This document shows, in pieces, positions 44,944 through 52,869 of a stretch of 64,000 bases of DNA. The notes beneath the pieces are model-generated. The model had not been told where the DNA came from, searched no databases, and was given only the letters and a program-made list of their open reading frames with translations. This stretch comes from WRCA01 sp964587855 (GTDB lineage: Bacteria; Pseudomonadota; Alphaproteobacteria; Rs-D84), in the NCBI GenBank assembly GCA_964587855.1, contig CAZPLT010000003.1, forward strand, positions 9,151-73,150. The letters run 5' to 3'. The translations under genes were made by a program, and so were the position numbers. Each line of letters begins with the position of its first letter. Position 1 is the first letter of the stretch.

Positions 44944-45282
44944 ATGAAAAATTTACTTAAAAAAATTGGTTTTGCTGCGACCGCTGTTTTAATAGCGGGT
45001 GCTGCTTATGCGGCTGGACCAGACGCAAACGGCTTGACAGGACTGATTTCGCAATTAAAGAGTGTGTTTAAAATTTTGCGTACATTGGCATTTGTCGGCG
45101 CAGCATTCGTTATCGCATCAATTGGTTGGGATGCAATTGTTAAGAAAGAATACAAATGGACCGAGGATGGTAAAAAACATCTGATCGCAATGATAGTTGG
45201 ATTTTTGCTTTTGTTCGGTGTCGGTGTAATATTACAATTCTTGGCAGGTGGTGATCTTGGACCAGCTGGTGGAACTTGGTAA
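44944..45282 (+). CDS. TrbC/VirB2-family pilin-like protein
   Basis: 112 residues: a long signal peptide (ending AAYAAG), then two hydrophobic helices (LRTLAFVGAAFVIASIGWDA and HLIAMIVGFLLLFGVGVILQ) joined by a short charged loop KKEYKWTEDGKK. This is the VirB2/TrbC layout, the major pilin of type IV secretion systems. No other vir or trb gene is in the window. It has its own -10 box (TATAAT at 44925-44930 region), AAGGGAAA, and its own terminator, so it is a single-gene unit. Confidence 0.72.
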   Translation: MKNLLKKIGFAATAVLIAGAAYAAGPDANGLTGLISQLKSVFKILRTLAFVGAAFVIASIGWDAIVKKEYKWTEDGKKHLIAMIVGFLLLFGVGVILQFLAGGDLGPAGGTW

Positions 45283-45286
45283 AAAA

Positions 45287-45315
45287 ATAAATCCGGCATT
45301 TGCCGGATTTTTTAA
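45287..45315 (+). terminator. Rho-independent terminator after the VirB2-like gene
   Basis: Stem AAATCCGGCA / TGCCGGATTT with following T tract. Confidence 0.88.
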
Positions 45316-45402
45316 TAAATTTAACAGTACAAAATTTTTTAATTGCTCTTTGCTATGGGCTAGTTTTATGATATAATATAAATATTAAAGAAGGAGCATA
45401 CG

Positions 45403-46089
45403 ATGGCTGAAGAAAAGCTGGATTTACTGGATTTAGACGATGAAATAGATTTACCTGAATTACCAGAAGATGGCGCTTTGGCTTGTGGTCGTCCACGTCG
45501 CCCTTGGTTTTTGTTTGGTGCGGCGGTCATCGTTATTATATTGGCTACATATATTATTGTAAGAATTGTTATGCATGGTACTAAGAATGATTCGGTTGAA
45601 ATTGATTTGAATACTCCGCCACTACCACCAGCAACAGAACAAGCAGCAACTCCACCCTCGCCACCAGCATCAGATTTTGCCGCTGGTGCAGACAAGGTAA
45701 TTGCAGGGGAAGCACCAGTAGCTGGAGTTCCAGTTCGTGTGGTCGAAGAAAGAAAAGATGTAGTATTTAAACCAGATGCACCAGTTGCCGCCCCGGCCAA
45801 GGTTGCGCCAAAAATAGAACCACCAAAACCAGTAACGTCTTTGAATAATGGTTTTTATGTTCAGTTTGGATCTTATGCTACTCGTTCAGGGGCAGAAGTT
45901 TCACAAAAGAAATTACAAGTTTCCCATGCGGGTTTGTTTTCCGGACATAATTTTATAATTCAAGAAGCTTTATTGCCAAATGGCAAAACAACATATCGTC
46001 TGCGAATTGGCTTTACTAATTCTCAGGACGCCGATGGTTTTTGTAGAAATGCAAAATCTGACGGGCTGGATTGCTATGTTGCAAGATAA
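45403..46089 (+). CDS. SPOR-domain membrane protein
   Basis: 228 residues. An acidic N-terminus (EKLDLLDLDDEIDLPELPED) is followed by one membrane helix (about 44-63), then a Pro/Ala-rich periplasmic linker. The C-terminal SPOR domain (from NNGFYVQFGSYATRSGAEVS to LDCYVAR) binds denuded glycan strands at the division septum. Like other SPOR proteins it is probably a divisome accessory factor. A strong promoter-like TATAAT and AAGGAG lie upstream; tatA follows 28 bases later. Confidence 0.85.
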   Translation: MAEEKLDLLDLDDEIDLPELPEDGALACGRPRRPWFLFGAAVIVIILATYIIVRIVMHGTKNDSVEIDLNTPPLPPATEQAATPPSPPASDFAAGADKVIAGEAPVAGVPVRVVEERKDVVFKPDAPVAAPAKVAPKIEPPKPVTSLNNGFYVQFGSYATRSGAEVSQKKLQVSHAGLFSGHNFIIQEALLPNGKTTYRLRIGFTNSQDADGFCRNAKSDGLDCYVAR

Positions 46090-46117
46090 AGAATAAAAAA
46101 TAAACAAAGGATAAAAA

Positions 46118-46354
46118 ATGAAAACGGGTTTTTGGGAAATACTTTTAATAGTAATTTTGATTTTAATTTTATTTGGACATTCAAAAATTCCAGATGTTAT
46201 GAAAAATTTGGCTAGTGGTATAAATATCTTTAAAAAAGAATTAAAAAAAGATGCTGAACCGACTAAAGAAAAGCCAGCCACAAAAGAAGTAAAAACTGTG
46301 GCAAAAAAAGCCAAGGCAAAGCCAAAGAAAAAATCAACATCAAAAAAGAAATAA
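46118..46354 (+). CDS. tatA: Twin-arginine translocase subunit TatA
   Basis: 78 residues: a short N-terminal membrane helix (FWEILLIVILILILFG), the conserved hinge FGHSKIPDVMKNLASG, an amphipathic helix (INIFKKELKKD) and a long Lys/Ala-rich tail. TatA polymerises to form the export pore for folded proteins. tatB and tatC are about 15 kb away at 61538-62544 rather than adjacent. Confidence 0.88.
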   Translation: MKTGFWEILLIVILILILFGHSKIPDVMKNLASGINIFKKELKKDAEPTKEKPATKEVKTVAKKAKAKPKKKSTSKKK

Positions 46355-46378
46355 AAAAACCCGCATTTGCGGGTTTTT
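46355..46378. terminator. Bidirectional rho-independent terminator
   Basis: AAAACCCGCA-TT-TGCGGGTTTT inverted repeat with T tract between tatA and the convergent gene on the minus strand. Confidence 0.88.
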
Positions 46379-47046
46379 TAATGAACTTTAAAATATTTTA
46401 ATGCAGATTTGATTGTGTCTGCATATATTTTAAATGCAGTATCATAAATTTCCACAGAAAGACCATACCCATTATTATCTTGGATAGTTTTATCGGTAAA
46501 AGGTATTGATTTATCAATTACAATATCTTTCATGCTACTTGTTAAAATTGCACAGCTTTCCGGAGAATTTTCACATTTACATTCTGTTTGATTATCACAA
46601 CACTTACAACTTAGTCTAATTGCTTTTTGTCTATTGCTTTGAAGATTTGATTTTACCTCAATCCAATTTATTTTTACTTTTTTATCTTCAAAATTATTAT
46701 CAGACTCTGGATAATACATATCATCAAATTCTTCAAAAGATTGGGTAGCTTCAAGTTGTATCGCTTCAAATGCATCCATGGTTATTTCTGGTATGAATAT
46801 TCCACCTAAAACACCGCTTGCTGCATCATATCCACTTTTTATACTTATATTAAATTTACGTGAAACCAAAATGGATTGGAAATATACGTATTTAAATACG
46901 GCCAATATATTATGCTCGTTTTCAAAAACCATTCTGTTTGGTATAGGGTATTTTTCTATCGCAGCCTTTAATAGTTGGGGATAGGGTACATTAACAATTG
47001 GAAAAAAATATTTTTCAAAAAGGCTTCTGTTTTTATCTTCTGTCAT
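46378..47046 (-). CDS. Protein of unknown function with cysteine cluster
   Basis: About 222 residues from ATG 47046 (MTEDKNRSLFEKYFFPIV); the open frame extends further upstream to 47106 but that part looks non-coding. No signal peptide or membrane helix. A cluster SCKCCDNQTECKCENSPESC (seven Cys) in the second half could bind metal. The N-terminal half has LEATQSFEEFDDMYYPES. Family not recognised. Its neighbours do not suggest a function, and it is isolated between tatA (convergent) and ftsK (divergent), so it may be an accessory gene. Confidence 0.6.
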   Translation of the reverse strand: MTEDKNRSLFEKYFFPIVNVPYPQLLKAAIEKYPIPNRMVFENEHNILAVFKYVYFQSILVSRKFNISIKSGYDAASGVLGGIFIPEITMDAFEAIQLEATQSFEEFDDMYYPESDNNFEDKKVKINWIEVKSNLQSNRQKAIRLSCKCCDNQTECKCENSPESCAILTSSMKDIVIDKSIPFTDKTIQDNNGYGLSVEIYDTAFKIYADTIKSALKYFKVH

Positions 47047-47165
47047 TTTTATCACTTTTGTATTAATAATTGAGGTATTTATAATACATAATATAATATT
47101 TGTCAAATATATTTAGATGCTGTTAAATAAGCATATTTATTTAGATTAAATATTTTTTATGTGTT

Positions 47166-47195
47166 TTTGCTCTTTTGTGCTTTTTATGTTAAAAT
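47166..47195 (+). promoter_or_regulatory. Promoter of ftsK, leaderless start
   Basis: TTTGCT (47166-47171), 18-base spacer, TAAAAT (47190-47195). The ftsK ATG is six bases downstream, where transcription should start, and no ribosome-binding site is present. Confidence 0.55.
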
Positions 47196-47201
47196 ACAAG
47201 T

Positions 47202-49418
47202 ATGGCTAAAAAGCAAAATTTTTTACCTGATTCAATTCGGGGTGCTGCTCGTGGTGTCGCTTTTCGTGGGATTGGTGCGGCTTTAACTTTTGTTGCTGTT
47301 TTATTTTGTTTTTCTTTAATTTTTCATAATCCTTATTTGGATGGATTTATGACGGCATCTACTTTTGGGCGTCAAAGTTTAATTGGAAATATAATTAGTT
47401 TTATACTTTATGGAATTGGTTTTATTCCTGCGTTGTTTGTCTTTCTTTTTATTGCGCGCGCGGGGGTTTCTATGATGTTGAAATGGGAAGAAGAATTTCC
47501 AGAATATAATATTATTCGTGCTGTCATAACAACTATAATTGGTGCGTTTGGTTTTGGTACAATAATGCCATCAAAGTCTTTTGGTGGTTTGGTTGGTTTG
47601 ATTGCCGAACATGATATTGGTTTGTTTGCACATGGTTGGACATTTGTTTTTGGTATTGTTTTTATAACTTTGTTTTTACTTATGGTGGGAATTCTTTTAC
47701 ATATCAGATGGCAAGATGTTAAAAATGTTATACGTATAATTAACAAAGGCCTTCGGGTTTTATTCAGTATTTTAAGATTACATCCGATTAACAAACCAGA
47801 AGAAAAAATAGAAGAAGTAGAAGAAATAGAAGAGGAAGAGGACGACGAAGAAAGCACACCAAAGCCTAAACGAAAAAAGCAAATCAAAAAAAGTAAATTA
47901 TCTGAGAATGATTATGAATTGCCACCACCAGAATATTTGGAGAAATCGGTATTTTCTAAACATGCGGTTACAAATGAATTGAAACGCAATGCTGCCGCGA
48001 TGGAGGCTCATTTTGAAGAATTTGGAGTTTATGGAAAAGTTGTTGGAATTAAACCTGGGCCAATAGTTACTTTGTATGAATTTGAACCAGATTCCGGACA
48101 GCGCATTGCAAAAATTACTGATACGGTCAAAGATATGACACGTGCTATGGCCGCCGAAAATATTCGTATTGCTCATATTCCACGCAGTAATTATATTGGT
48201 GTTGAAATGGTAAATCTTAATCGTCAATTTGTTCGTTTCCAATCATTGATTACAGATGAAAGATTTATAGAATCAAAATATCATATACCGTTGGCTTTGG
48301 GTGTGGATATTGGTGGAAATCCAATTTATTTTGATTTGGCAAAAATGCCGCATGCTTTGATTGCCGGGCGCACCGGCAGTGGCAAGTCTGTATTTGTGCA
48401 ATCTATTATTATGTCCATTGTTTATCATTTTACGCCCGATAAATGTAAGCTACTTATTATTGACCCAAAGGGTGTTGATTTTTCATTATGGCAAGATATC
48501 CCGCATATGATTACGCCTGTTGTAACAGATGCTAATATGGCGGTGAATACGCTTAAGTGGGCCGTACGTGAAATGGAAGATCGCTATAAAAAACTGAAAG
48601 ATTTGGGTGTCCAAAATCTGGAGGGTTATAATGAATCAGTTGCTGATTTACGCGAACGTGGTGAAAAAATTACCAAGCAAGTTCCTGTCGGAACAGATCC
48701 AGAAACTGGCGCGCTTGAATTCGAAGAACAAGAGTTAGATTTATCTGATATGCCTTATTTAGTTATTGTTATTGATGAGGTTGCAGATTTAATGAGTGTT
48801 GCACGTAAAGAAGTTGAAGCATGTATTCAACGTTTGGCTCAAAAAGCGCGTGCGGCTGGAATGCATATAGTGGCTGCAACACAAAGACCAGATACCAGTG
48901 TTATTACTGGTGTTATCAAGGCTAATTTCCCAACACGAATTTCTTTCCAGGCGCGTTCTAATATTGATTCTATGACAACGCTGGGGGAAAAAGGCGCAGA
49001 ACAATTATTGCCATCAGGCGATATGTTGTTCAGTGAAGCGGGCAGGGTGCCGGTCAGAATTCATGGCGCATGGATTGAAAATAAAGAAATAAATAAAGTT
49101 GCAGATTTCTTGCGAGCCGAGGGTTCCCCAGAGTATATAGAAGGTATTGGGGAATCAGTCGATGAATATGGTGCATCATTTGGCGGTGGGGTTGACGTTT
49201 CCGATATTCCAGGAATGCTGAGCGGTAAAGAAGCCAAAGATGCCGATTTATATCGCCAAGCGGTCGAGTATGTAGTTCGTGATAAAAAGCCAACGATATC
49301 TTATGTTCAACGCAGATTGGGCGTTGGTTATAACAAGGCTGCGGGCTTTATTGAACGCATGGAGCGCGAAGGTATTGTATCTGGGCCAGACGGAAATAAC
49401 AAAAGACATTTGTTATGA
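47202..49418 (+). CDS. ftsK: DNA translocase FtsK
   Basis: 738 residues. Four N-terminal membrane helices (about 20-170) anchor it at the septum, followed by an acidic linker of Glu/Asp runs (about 205-225). The motor domain has Walker A LIAGRTGSGKSVFVQSI (near residue 387), Walker B YLVIVIDEVADLM and the ARKEVEACIQRLAQKARAAG segment. The C-terminal gamma winged helix (AVEYVVRDKKPTISYVQRRL, KAAGFIERMEREGIV) recognises KOPS sites and activates XerD at dif. Its end overlaps the ybeY-lnt start by four bases. Confidence 0.95.
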   Translation: MAKKQNFLPDSIRGAARGVAFRGIGAALTFVAVLFCFSLIFHNPYLDGFMTASTFGRQSLIGNIISFILYGIGFIPALFVFLFIARAGVSMMLKWEEEFPEYNIIRAVITTIIGAFGFGTIMPSKSFGGLVGLIAEHDIGLFAHGWTFVFGIVFITLFLLMVGILLHIRWQDVKNVIRIINKGLRVLFSILRLHPINKPEEKIEEVEEIEEEEDDEESTPKPKRKKQIKKSKLSENDYELPPPEYLEKSVFSKHAVTNELKRNAAAMEAHFEEFGVYGKVVGIKPGPIVTLYEFEPDSGQRIAKITDTVKDMTRAMAAENIRIAHIPRSNYIGVEMVNLNRQFVRFQSLITDERFIESKYHIPLALGVDIGGNPIYFDLAKMPHALIAGRTGSGKSVFVQSIIMSIVYHFTPDKCKLLIIDPKGVDFSLWQDIPHMITPVVTDANMAVNTLKWAVREMEDRYKKLKDLGVQNLEGYNESVADLRERGEKITKQVPVGTDPETGALEFEEQELDLSDMPYLVIVIDEVADLMSVARKEVEACIQRLAQKARAAGMHIVAATQRPDTSVITGVIKANFPTRISFQARSNIDSMTTLGEKGAEQLLPSGDMLFSEAGRVPVRIHGAWIENKEINKVADFLRAEGSPEYIEGIGESVDEYGASFGGGVDVSDIPGMLSGKEAKDADLYRQAVEYVVRDKKPTISYVQRRLGVGYNKAAGFIERMEREGIVSGPDGNNKRHLL

Positions 49419-51358
49419 TAAAAACATTTATAGATATTCATGATTCCAGATGGGACAAATATAAAATTGATTATACAAAGATTGTAAATCTAGTAACAGA
49501 TTTTGTTGGCAAAACTGGCAATGGTGAAGTATCAATAATTTTAACAAATGATAAAGAAGTTCATGCGTTGAACAAAAAATATCGTAAAATAGACAAGCCT
49601 ACAAATGTTTTGTCTTTTGAAACTGGGGATACCCAGTTGCTGGGGGATATTTATATTTCTTTTGATACGACAATGCATGAATCAAAAGATTTCATAAATC
49701 ATACAACTCATCTGGTTGTGCACGGAGTTTTACATTTACTGGGATATGATCATTTGAATGATTCGGACGCGAAAAAAATGGAATCTGCCGAGATTAAAAT
49801 TTTATCAAAACTTAAAATAGCAAATCCGTATAAAGAGCAAAGCGCAAAAAGCAAAGTACAAAGTAAAGATAAAAAAATAAAAAATAAAAATTGGATATTT
49901 GCGCTTTGCGCTTTGCTCTTTGGTTCTATAACATCACTTGGGTTTGCCCCATTTAATTTATGGTGGGCGACAATTATTGGAATTGGCGCGGCTTATTATT
50001 TAATTCCAGGGCGAAATAAAGCCGTCAGAAATTCAATGTTGTTTGGTGCGGCGTATGCGATGGCGTCATTCTGGTGGGTGTTAAATTCTATATTTGTTGT
50101 GCCAGAATTAGCGGCGCAATTCAGAATTTGGACAATACCTGGGATAATTGGTATTGGTATTGTTGGTGCATTGGTTTTTTCATTGCCGTTTATTATAACA
50201 AATTGTTGTATGCGCCGACTGAATGCGTCCACAACGGTTTACCCAATTATATTTTCTGTGTCTTGGACAATTGTTTTATGGTTGCGCGAATGGTTGTTTA
50301 CAGGCTTTCCATGGAACCCGATTGCAAATATAACACTTGGGTTTCCCATGCTTTCTAATTCAATGTCTTTATGGGGGGCAATCGGTTTGACTTTTGTAAT
50401 TGTTGGTTTGATTGCAAGCATTGTTGAACTGATTAAAAACAGAAAAAGAATACCATTAATTATTTTTTCCGTATTGATGGTGGTTGGAATTTTTTATGGA
50501 AATAAAAATATAAAACAATCAGAAAATGATAACCAAAAATCTCAAATAATTCGAATCGTTCAGCCAGCACAAAGTGGTGAACAAAAAGCCAGCCATTCGC
50601 GCGAACAAGCAATAATAAATGCAAAAGAGAATATAAAAGTTTTAAGTGATTTGGCAAAAACAGATGGCATGCCAGATGTTATTTTATTTCCTGAAACTTC
50701 TTATCCATTTGTAATTTTACAAGATAAAGATGAATTGGAATTCGCAAAGAAATTAAATCGCCCAGTTATTGTTGGTGCAACCAGTTGGCGGAACGGACGT
50801 TTTTATAATTCAATGATAATTGCTGATAAAAATGGGAAAATTGAAAATATTTATTCTAAAACTCATCTTGTGCCATTTGGAGAATACAGACCATTTGGGG
50901 ATATAGTTCCAACACCAGGACAACTGGATCGGGGCAATGGCGCGGAAGAAATTATTTTCTATGGGTTAAATTTTGTTCCAGCAATTTGTTATGAGATTAT
51001 ATTTTCAGATTCTTTGATTCCAAAAGACACGAATCCACAAATGATAATAAATCTGACAAATGATAATTGGTTTGGAAAAACATCTGGCACTTATCAGCAT
51101 TTGGATATGACCAGACGCCAAGCAATTGAAATGGGTCTGCCAATTGTTCGTGCAAATTATTCTGGAATTTCCGCATTTGTTGGGGCAGATGGACACGTTA
51201 TTTCCAGTTTACCAATTGGATTTTCAGGAGTTCTAGATGGTCAAGTTTGGGGCGGACATATAACACCATTTCGTCGAATTGGTTTAAATTCTATAATGTT
51301 ATTTATTTTAGCATTTTCAACAATCTATATTTTTGCTTTTAAAAAACGCAAAAATTAA
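49415..51358 (+). CDS. lnt: Fusion of rRNA endonuclease YbeY and apolipoprotein N-acyltransferase Lnt
   Basis: One 647-codon frame. Residues 1-135 are YbeY, the zinc enzyme that trims rRNA ends: KPTNVLSFETGD, then HGVLHLLGYDH with zinc ligands His103, His107 and His113. Residues about 140-158 (EQSAKSKVQSKDKKIKNKN) are a Lys/Ser-rich linker encoded by heptanucleotide repeats. Residues 160-647 are Lnt, which adds the third acyl chain to lipoproteins: about six to seven membrane helices, then the nitrilase domain with Glu427 (LFPETSYPF), Lys482 (YSKTHLVPFGEYRPFG) and Cys525 (PAICYEIIF). In Alphaproteobacteria ybeY and lnt are usually near neighbours separated by a CorC-type gene, so fusion after loss of that gene is plausible. 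It puts a cytoplasmic RNA enzyme on the inner face of a membrane acyltransferase. Confidence 0.9.
   Translation: MIKTFIDIHDSRWDKYKIDYTKIVNLVTDFVGKTGNGEVSIILTNDKEVHALNKKYRKIDKPTNVLSFETGDTQLLGDIYISFDTTMHESKDFINHTTHLVVHGVLHLLGYDHLNDSDAKKMESAEIKILSKLKIANPYKEQSAKSKVQSKDKKIKNKNWIFALCALLFGSITSLGFAPFNLWWATIIGIGAAYYLIPGRNKAVRNSMLFGAAYAMASFWWVLNSIFVVPELAAQFRIWTIPGIIGIGIVGALVFSLPFIITNCCMRRLNASTTVYPIIFSVSWTIVLWLREWLFTGFPWNPIANITLGFPMLSNSMSLWGAIGLTFVIVGLIASIVELIKNRKRIPLIIFSVLMVVGIFYGNKNIKQSENDNQKSQIIRIVQPAQSGEQKASHSREQAIINAKENIKVLSDLAKTDGMPDVILFPETSYPFVILQDKDELEFAKKLNRPVIVGATSWRNGRFYNSMIIADKNGKIENIYSKTHLVPFGEYRPFGDIVPTPGQLDRGNGAEEIIFYGLNFVPAICYEIIFSDSLIPKDTNPQMIINLTNDNWFGKTSGTYQHLDMTRRQAIEMGLPIVRANYSGISAFVGADGHVISSLPIGFSGVLDGQVWGGHITPFRRIGLNSIMLFILAFSTIYIFAFKKRKN
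49832..49925 (+). repeat. Inverted arrays of NNNCAAA heptanucleotides in the ybeY-lnt linker
   Basis: Left arm: four 7-base units GAGCAAA GCGCAAA AAGCAAA then GTACAAA (49835-49862). Right arm: the complementary orientation, TTTGCGC TTTGCGC TTTGCTC then TTTGGTT (49898-49925). The arms contain a perfect 17-base inverted repeat (49832-49848 with 49905-49921) around a 56-base A-rich spacer. All of it is translated. Confidence 0.8.
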
Positions 51359-51360
51359 AA

Positions 51361-51618
51361 TTATCTTTGCAGGTTACCAGGATTTGAATTTTCTTCCCCT
51401 AAAAATTTAGCAAAATCTGAAATATTGCAATTTGTTGCCGACAATATTTTTGCGATACTTTGGGTTGATGGCCAACGTGGTTGACCTTCGCGACTCCATC
51501 TTTTGCTTTTGTTAAAAGTTGTTGGGTCTAAGCCACTATTTTTTGCGAGGCCCGAACAAGAAAGGTTGTGTTCGGCAGCGAATCGTTCAATAGCGAACCA
51601 AATACTGTTATGAGTCAT
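51361..51618 (-). CDS. Short HTH protein, like a LexA/S24 repressor without its peptidase domain
   Basis: 85 residues from ATG 51618 (MTHNSIWFAIERFAAEHNLS). This start is chosen over one six codons upstream because AAAGGAGAG lies just before it. The body (SCSGLAKNSGLDPTTFNKSK, then WPSTQSIAKILSATNCNISD) is the helix-turn-helix region typical of alphaproteobacterial S24-family repressors. Those continue into a self-cleaving peptidase; this one stops at about 85 residues, with no S24 Ser/Lys. It is preceded by its own promoter with an overlapping palindrome, consistent with autoregulation. Confidence 0.7.
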   Translation of the reverse strand: MTHNSIWFAIERFAAEHNLSCSGLAKNSGLDPTTFNKSKRWSREGQPRWPSTQSIAKILSATNCNISDFAKFLGEENSNPGNLQR

Positions 51619-51637
51619 GCAATCTCTCCTTTGCATA

Positions 51638-51658
51638 AATCCTGGTATTCCTAGGATT
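51638..51658. promoter_or_regulatory. Candidate operator palindrome
   Basis: AATCCTGGT-ATT-CCTAGGATT, a 21-base imperfect inverted repeat (7 of 9 positions) lying between the -10 box and the ribosome-binding site of the HTH gene. A half-site-like copy in inverted orientation (11 bases identical) occurs at 51375-51385, inside the 3' end of the gene. Confidence 0.45.
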
Positions 51659-51666
51659 ATGTTCTA

Positions 51667-51695
51667 ATAATAATTGAAAATTGGAATAAATTCAA
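51667..51695 (-). promoter_or_regulatory. Promoter of the HTH gene
   Basis: On the minus strand TTGAAT (51695-51690), 17-base spacer, TATTAT (51672-51667). Transcription would start next to the palindrome. Confidence 0.55.
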
Positions 51696-51718
51696 CTATA
51701 ATTTATAGGAGAGTTTTC

Positions 51719-51922
51719 TTATTTTTTAATCTCTTTTAGTATCCAGATACGCACTGCACTGGAAAGATTAGTTTTGTTTTCACGCGATTCGTCTATCTCG
51801 CGAATTATTTGGGAAACAGATTTGTTTTTTTTAGAAGCTATCTCTTTTAGAGCGTCTAAAAATGCATCTTCTATAGAAAGCGATGTTAAATGCCCAGATA
51901 TATTTACAGAAAGTTTTTTCAT
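51719..51922 (-). CDS. Ribbon-helix-helix (RHH_4) DNA-binding protein
   Basis: 67 residues from ATG 51922, which overlaps the stop of the upstream gene as ATGA. KKLSVNISGHLTSLSIEDAF, ALKEIASKKNKSVSQIIREI and NLSSAVRIWIL match the RHH_4 family that is common in Alphaproteobacteria. A beta-strand/helix/helix dimer would bind DNA. It is last of four coupled genes, so it could regulate them. Family members also occur as stand-alone regulators. Confidence 0.8.
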   Translation of the reverse strand: MKKLSVNISGHLTSLSIEDAFLDALKEIASKKNKSVSQIIREIDESRENKTNLSSAVRIWILKEIKK

Positions 51923-52362
51923 ATCTTGCCAACCGCCAGGCAATCACTCATTGCTTTGAATATATCATCATACTGACGCATTGGGGCCAGGGTCATATTG
52001 CTTAACATAAAACATTTTCCAAATGCATCAAAAGCAAACCAAAACAGGCTGTTTCGACCAAATATAGTTTTACCGCGCATATTTGGAAAACCTGAAAAAT
52101 CACGATTCACCTGTAAAATAGACGGAATATAATAAATTCCGGTTTTTTCACGCTTTGTTTCCGCCAGACCAAAAATTTGTGCGTCCCCAAGTAAAATTCC
52201 GCCAGCGATATTTTTATAAAAGTCGGTTAATGTTATAGGTATTATTGCAGAGTGCATTTGTTGTAATGCATTTTGTGTTTGCGCAATTTCATTGTTGCTG
52301 GCAACCGGCAACATAATTGCGCCCGAAGATTTTATCCAAGACAAGAATTCTTCTTTTGTCAT
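51919..52362 (-). CDS. SMI1/KNR4 (SUKH, YrhA-like) protein
   Basis: 147 residues, no signal or membrane helix. The centre, PITLTDFYKNIAGGILLGDA QIFG when split, matches the SUKH core (…DYK…NGG…GD..IYG). A FWFAFDAFGKCFML segment follows. SUKH proteins are often immunity proteins in contact-dependent or polymorphic toxin systems, or structural adaptors; the role here is unknown. It overlaps the genes before and after by four bases each, so it belongs to a coupled cluster. Confidence 0.6.
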   Translation of the reverse strand: MTKEEFLSWIKSSGAIMLPVASNNEIAQTQNALQQMHSAIIPITLTDFYKNIAGGILLGDAQIFGLAETKREKTGIYYIPSILQVNRDFSGFPNMRGKTIFGRNSLFWFAFDAFGKCFMLSNMTLAPMRQYDDIFKAMSDCLAVGKI

Positions 52363-52865
52363 TCTAATCCCCTGTTTGCAGCAAGTTGGGCAGCCATTTG
52401 TTCAAGTCTGTCACTGGTTGCATTTCCCCCTGGGCCGCCATTTGCGGTATGCGCTGGGATATAAACTTTTTTAGCAGGGCTGGGCAACCAGATTGTTTGG
52501 CTGTCCGCTTGTTCAATAATAAATCTGTCCATATTTTGCGCGTGTGGAAATGTTTTGCACATAAACATATTATCTATTTCTAATTTCCCACCAAATTGTA
52601 AAGGTATGCGAAATCGCAAAGACAAATTTTCGGGCAGAGCATGTCCCATAATTAAAGCCATAAAATCTTCGCGGGCCAAGTTTAAAAAAGAAATGTCTTC
52701 TATGGAATCAGATAAACTTCGCATAAAATCACGTCGCAAAGATTTATATTTTGCAAACCAATCGGGCGTAACGGGATAAGGTTTGGCCATAACAGATATT
52801 ACTGGCAAATCATCCATAAAAAGATCTGTAAGTCGACGAAGAGCAGTTGTTTGATTATATTGCAT
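52359..52865 (-). CDS. Unknown protein in the SUKH/RHH cluster
   Basis: About 168 residues from ATG 52865 (MQYNQTTALRRLTDLFMDDL); an earlier TTG exists at 52895 but would overlap the upstream gene. No signal or membrane helix. Features are RFRIPLQFGGKLEIDNMFMC, TIWLPSPAKKVYIPAHTANG and a glycine-rich run followed by a helix (SDRLEQMAAQLAAN). Not recognised. Position suggests function together with its neighbours, and a toxin or effector role is possible but unsupported by any motif. Confidence 0.6.
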   Translation of the reverse strand: MQYNQTTALRRLTDLFMDDLPVISVMAKPYPVTPDWFAKYKSLRRDFMRSLSDSIEDISFLNLAREDFMALIMGHALPENLSLRFRIPLQFGGKLEIDNMFMCKTFPHAQNMDRFIIEQADSQTIWLPSPAKKVYIPAHTANGGPGGNATSDRLEQMAAQLAANRGLE

Positions 52866-52869
52866 TTCT

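Noticed and set aside
49835..49925. CRISPR-like repeats
   Set aside because: Units are 7 bases, contiguous, in inverted arrays and translated; there are no spacers of CRISPR size.
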